Assembly (NCBI GenBank): GCA_023091735.1
Contig: JALKBU010000015.1
Location: 1 to 64,000, forward strand
Direction: 5' to 3'
DNA from: Trichomonas tenax
Taxonomy: Eukaryota; Parabasalia; Trichomonadida; Trichomonadidae
Length of the DNA stretch: 64,000 bases
Shown here: one piece after another, positions 61,940 to 64,000 of the stretch
Layout of the letters: each line of letters opens with the position of its first letter
How positions within the stretch are numbered: the stretch's first letter is position 1
Notes under the pieces: generated by a model
Told to the model about the DNA's origin: nothing
Seen by the model: the letters and a program-made list of their open reading frames with translations, nothing else
Database searches by the model: none
Made by a program: the position numbers and the translations under genes

Positions 61940-64000
61940 ATGCAAGAAGAGATAATCAATCTTCTTCAGCTCACTTACCTCCAGACAACCGATAACGAGC
62001 AAATACAGGCCGCCACGAACCGCCTGAGTGAGCTCAGCGAATCCCCTGAGTTCTACACGAGCTTGATCGCGATTATCATGAACTCTTCTCTTCCTGTGCC
62101 AGTTAGAACATCATCAATCATCAGATTATCACAAGAAATCGATACTAAATGGAGCACTCTTCCACCTGAACTTCACAAATCGATTATTTCAACACTTCCA
62201 AATATTTTATCAACGTTAACCGATAGCACAAACAAGACAATATCGCACTACTCAAGACTGGTCGTCAAATATGCTTATAGTTCTAGTGAATACTTGCATA
62301 TTGTCAATGATATTCAACAATTAATCGGAAACGAAGCGACAATTTTGGCTGGAATGATTCTCCTTAAGTCTTTCTCATCAATTATCAGCGATAACTCACT
62401 TCCAACAGAAGTTCAGCTTTCAGCAACAGAAATTTTAATTCCAATTTTGCTTTCTATCCTTCAAACAACAGATAACTTTATATACGCCGGCCATATATTG
62501 ATTTGCTTCTATCATATATTGAAAAATCCGAATATTTTTCAATTCGAAGAGAATTTACAGATTTTAATCCAAGTTCTTGATAAAGCATTACTTATTAAGA
62601 ACACCGTCGACCAACCAGCTTATCATTTCTTCGCAAAAAGCGCCACAAAATTTATAATACAATTTATCAGTCGATTTTTGCTGAAATTAGATCAAAACAT
62701 TCTCGAGCCTATAATTACAATCTCATGTGATATCCTTTCATCCGGTTCTTGCATTCCATATGTTCGCGCAAACTTGTTGAGAATCATTTATCAATTAATT
62801 CGCGATGAAAATCTTGGAATCTATGAATACTTCATTCATCCAAATGCGCAGAATTTCTTCAATCAGGTCATGCACCCGCAGTTCCTTCTCACTGAGGAGG
62901 ACCTTCATTTAGCTCTCGAAGATCCAAAGACATTCGTTGATGAAACGCATAAAGCATCAAGCGATTTCAATGATAACAAAGAAACAGCAGGACTCATCAT
63001 TAAGCATCTCGCTGAGCACAATCCAGACTCCACAGAGCCAATCTTCAACACATTAATGATCGGTTTCAAGATGTTTGCGGAATCGAATGAAGACGCAAGT
63101 GCACAAGCAGGATTATTCAGTTACGCACACTTCTTCAGCTATGCTGCTGATTCTTTCGCAAGATATTCCAAGCCACTCCTTGCAAGCTTCGTTGCACAGG
63201 TTTCTCCACTATTCGAGCATCCAAGTGTCATTGTTAGAGCATCTGCTTTCTTGACAATCTCAGATATTCACTGCCACTTAACTGCTGAAATTGCTCAAGC
63301 TTGCATTGAACGCAGTGGCGATAGTGAGGCTCTCGTTAGATACTACTGCCAGCGCGCTGCTGCAAATCTCCTCGAGAAGATTCCAGAAGAAACAATGGCT
63401 GATCAGATCAGACAAAACTTGTCAGTTGATGTCACCGAGATCATGTCTGCAATTCTTCAGACTTCAAACGAATTTTCTGATGCTGACTTCACACAGGTTC
63501 TCAATCAGATCGTTGTCTTCTTCGGAGACATGCTTTTGCCTTCCGCTGCTGAGATTGCTGCACAGCTATGTGCATTGATTTCACAGAGTGGACAACAGCC
63601 AATAACTGATGAAGAAGCATTAGATAACGTCATCAAACTCAATCAGAGCCTTGCTACGCTTGTTGAACTTGTTGCCAATCAAGGAGAAGGTATTGCTTCT
63701 TTTGCTCATGATGTTTTAGTTCTTGCTATTCAAGTATTGCAAGAGATGACAAATCCAGAAGCAGTCGATCCATTCTTGGAGACAATTTGCCAGATTTTAG
63801 AGTGCTGCAACACAATCAATCCGGAATTCTGGCACATGATTGAACCGCTCGCAAAGCACTTTGCAAATCCAGACTTCAATATGCCTGTTGGTGCTCTCTG
63901 CGATATCTTGAATCTTCTCATTTCCAAGGATCCGGAATTCTACAATCGTGACGAAGTTTGCGGTCCTGTTGTTAACTTCCTTCACGAATTAATGAAGGCA
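61940..64000 (+). CDS. importin-beta family (importin-7/8 or Cse1-like) HEAT-repeat protein, 3' end outside window
   Basis: The frame is open for 687 codons to the window edge. The N terminus (QLTYLQTTDNEQIQAATNRL, then FYTSLIAIIM and VRTSSIIRLSQEI before KWSTLP) follows the importin-beta N-terminal (IBN) pattern. The pattern is 'A...L..L...P.F...L..I....' followed by 'VR..A.I.LK' and a Trp. The rest consists of paired helices typical of HEAT repeats (for example VIVRASAFLTISDIHCHL, EALVRYYCQRAAANLLEKIP). An acidic stretch (FLLTEEDLHLALEDPKTFVD) matches the importin-7/8 region 'Y...DP..Y'. It is a nuclear transport receptor; cargo is unknown. The gene continues beyond base 64000. Confidence 0.82.
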   Translation, partial: MQEEIINLLQLTYLQTTDNEQIQAATNRLSELSESPEFYTSLIAIIMNSSLPVPVRTSSIIRLSQEIDTKWSTLPPELHKSIISTLPNILSTLTDSTNKTISHYSRLVVKYAYSSSEYLHIVNDIQQLIGNEATILAGMILLKSFSSIISDNSLPTEVQLSATEILIPILLSILQTTDNFIYAGHILICFYHILKNPNIFQFEENLQILIQVLDKALLIKNTVDQPAYHFFAKSATKFIIQFISRFLLKLDQNILEPIITISCDILSSGSCIPYVRANLLRIIYQLIRDENLGIYEYFIHPNAQNFFNQVMHPQFLLTEEDLHLALEDPKTFVDETHKASSDFNDNKETAGLIIKHLAEHNPDSTEPIFNTLMIGFKMFAESNEDASAQAGLFSYAHFFSYAADSFARYSKPLLASFVAQVSPLFEHPSVIVRASAFLTISDIHCHLTAEIAQACIERSGDSEALVRYYCQRAAANLLEKIPEETMADQIRQNLSVDVTEIMSAILQTSNEFSDADFTQVLNQIVVFFGDMLLPSAAEIAAQLCALISQSGQQPITDEEALDNVIKLNQSLATLVELVANQGEGIASFAHDVLVLAIQVLQEMTNPEAVDPFLETICQILECCNTINPEFWHMIEPLAKHFANPDFNMPVGALCDILNLLISKDPEFYNRDEVCGPVVNFLHELMKA

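Noticed and set aside
1..64000. CRISPR arrays, rRNA genes, bacterial operons or Shine-Dalgarno sites.
   Set aside because: None were seen; the gene layout and promoters are eukaryotic.

Overview
The window is nuclear DNA of a parabasalid flagellate, most likely Trichomonas vaginalis or a close relative. The evidence is indirect but consistent. Genes are intronless and sparse in AT-rich DNA. Initiator-like TCAYTWTT motifs lie a few bases upstream of several start codons. The family mix is also trichomonad: Myb repeat factors, ankyrin proteins, BspA-like leucine-rich repeats, ciliary coiled-coil proteins, a bacterial-type amidohydrolase and a malate-dehydrogenase-type lactate dehydrogenase remnant. 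No database search was possible, so the species call is an inference.

Layout. 0.5-10.6 kb: a large WD-repeat protein, two decayed genes (an alpha/beta hydrolase and an unidentified one), an ankyrin protein and a broken lactate/malate dehydrogenase gene. 11-16.4 kb: a decayed multi-pass membrane gene, a three-repeat Myb gene, a short terminal-inverted-repeat element and an SLC35F-like transporter. 16.4-22 kb: a graveyard and island holding tRNA-Asp and a decaying copy of it, beta-helix and BspA-like surface-protein remnants, a very AT-rich cluster of small virus- or phage-like genes, and a glycine-rich remnant. 22-37.5 kb: a CFAP100-like axonemal protein, an Hsp70 fragment, Wee1-like and Ste20-like kinases, a coactosin-like actin-binding protein, an EF-hand protein, tRNA-Glu and a long coiled-coil protein. 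37.5-49.8 kb: mostly gene-poor, with a small conserved-looking protein, a 5'-truncated peroxiredoxin, a two-repeat Myb gene, a small secreted-type gene split by a stop codon and a zinc-ribbon-like protein. 49.8-64 kb: a large ankyrin gene with a 37-bp disruption, an 835-bp foldback transposon with a perfect 10-bp target duplication, a second copy of the short element, an SsnA/TrzN-type amidohydrolase, a ubiquitin-like protein, NudC, a divergent TM9SF-like membrane protein and the 5' part of an importin-beta family gene that runs off the window.

No operons are expected or seen, since each gene stands alone with its own intergenic DNA. Highly expressed types (lactate dehydrogenase remnant, peroxiredoxin remnant, amidohydrolase, NudC, coactosin) are richer in C- or G-ending codons than their neighbours. 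The strongest non-gene signals are the foldback element, the short element present in three copies, the virus-like gene island and the many genes caught at different stages of decay.
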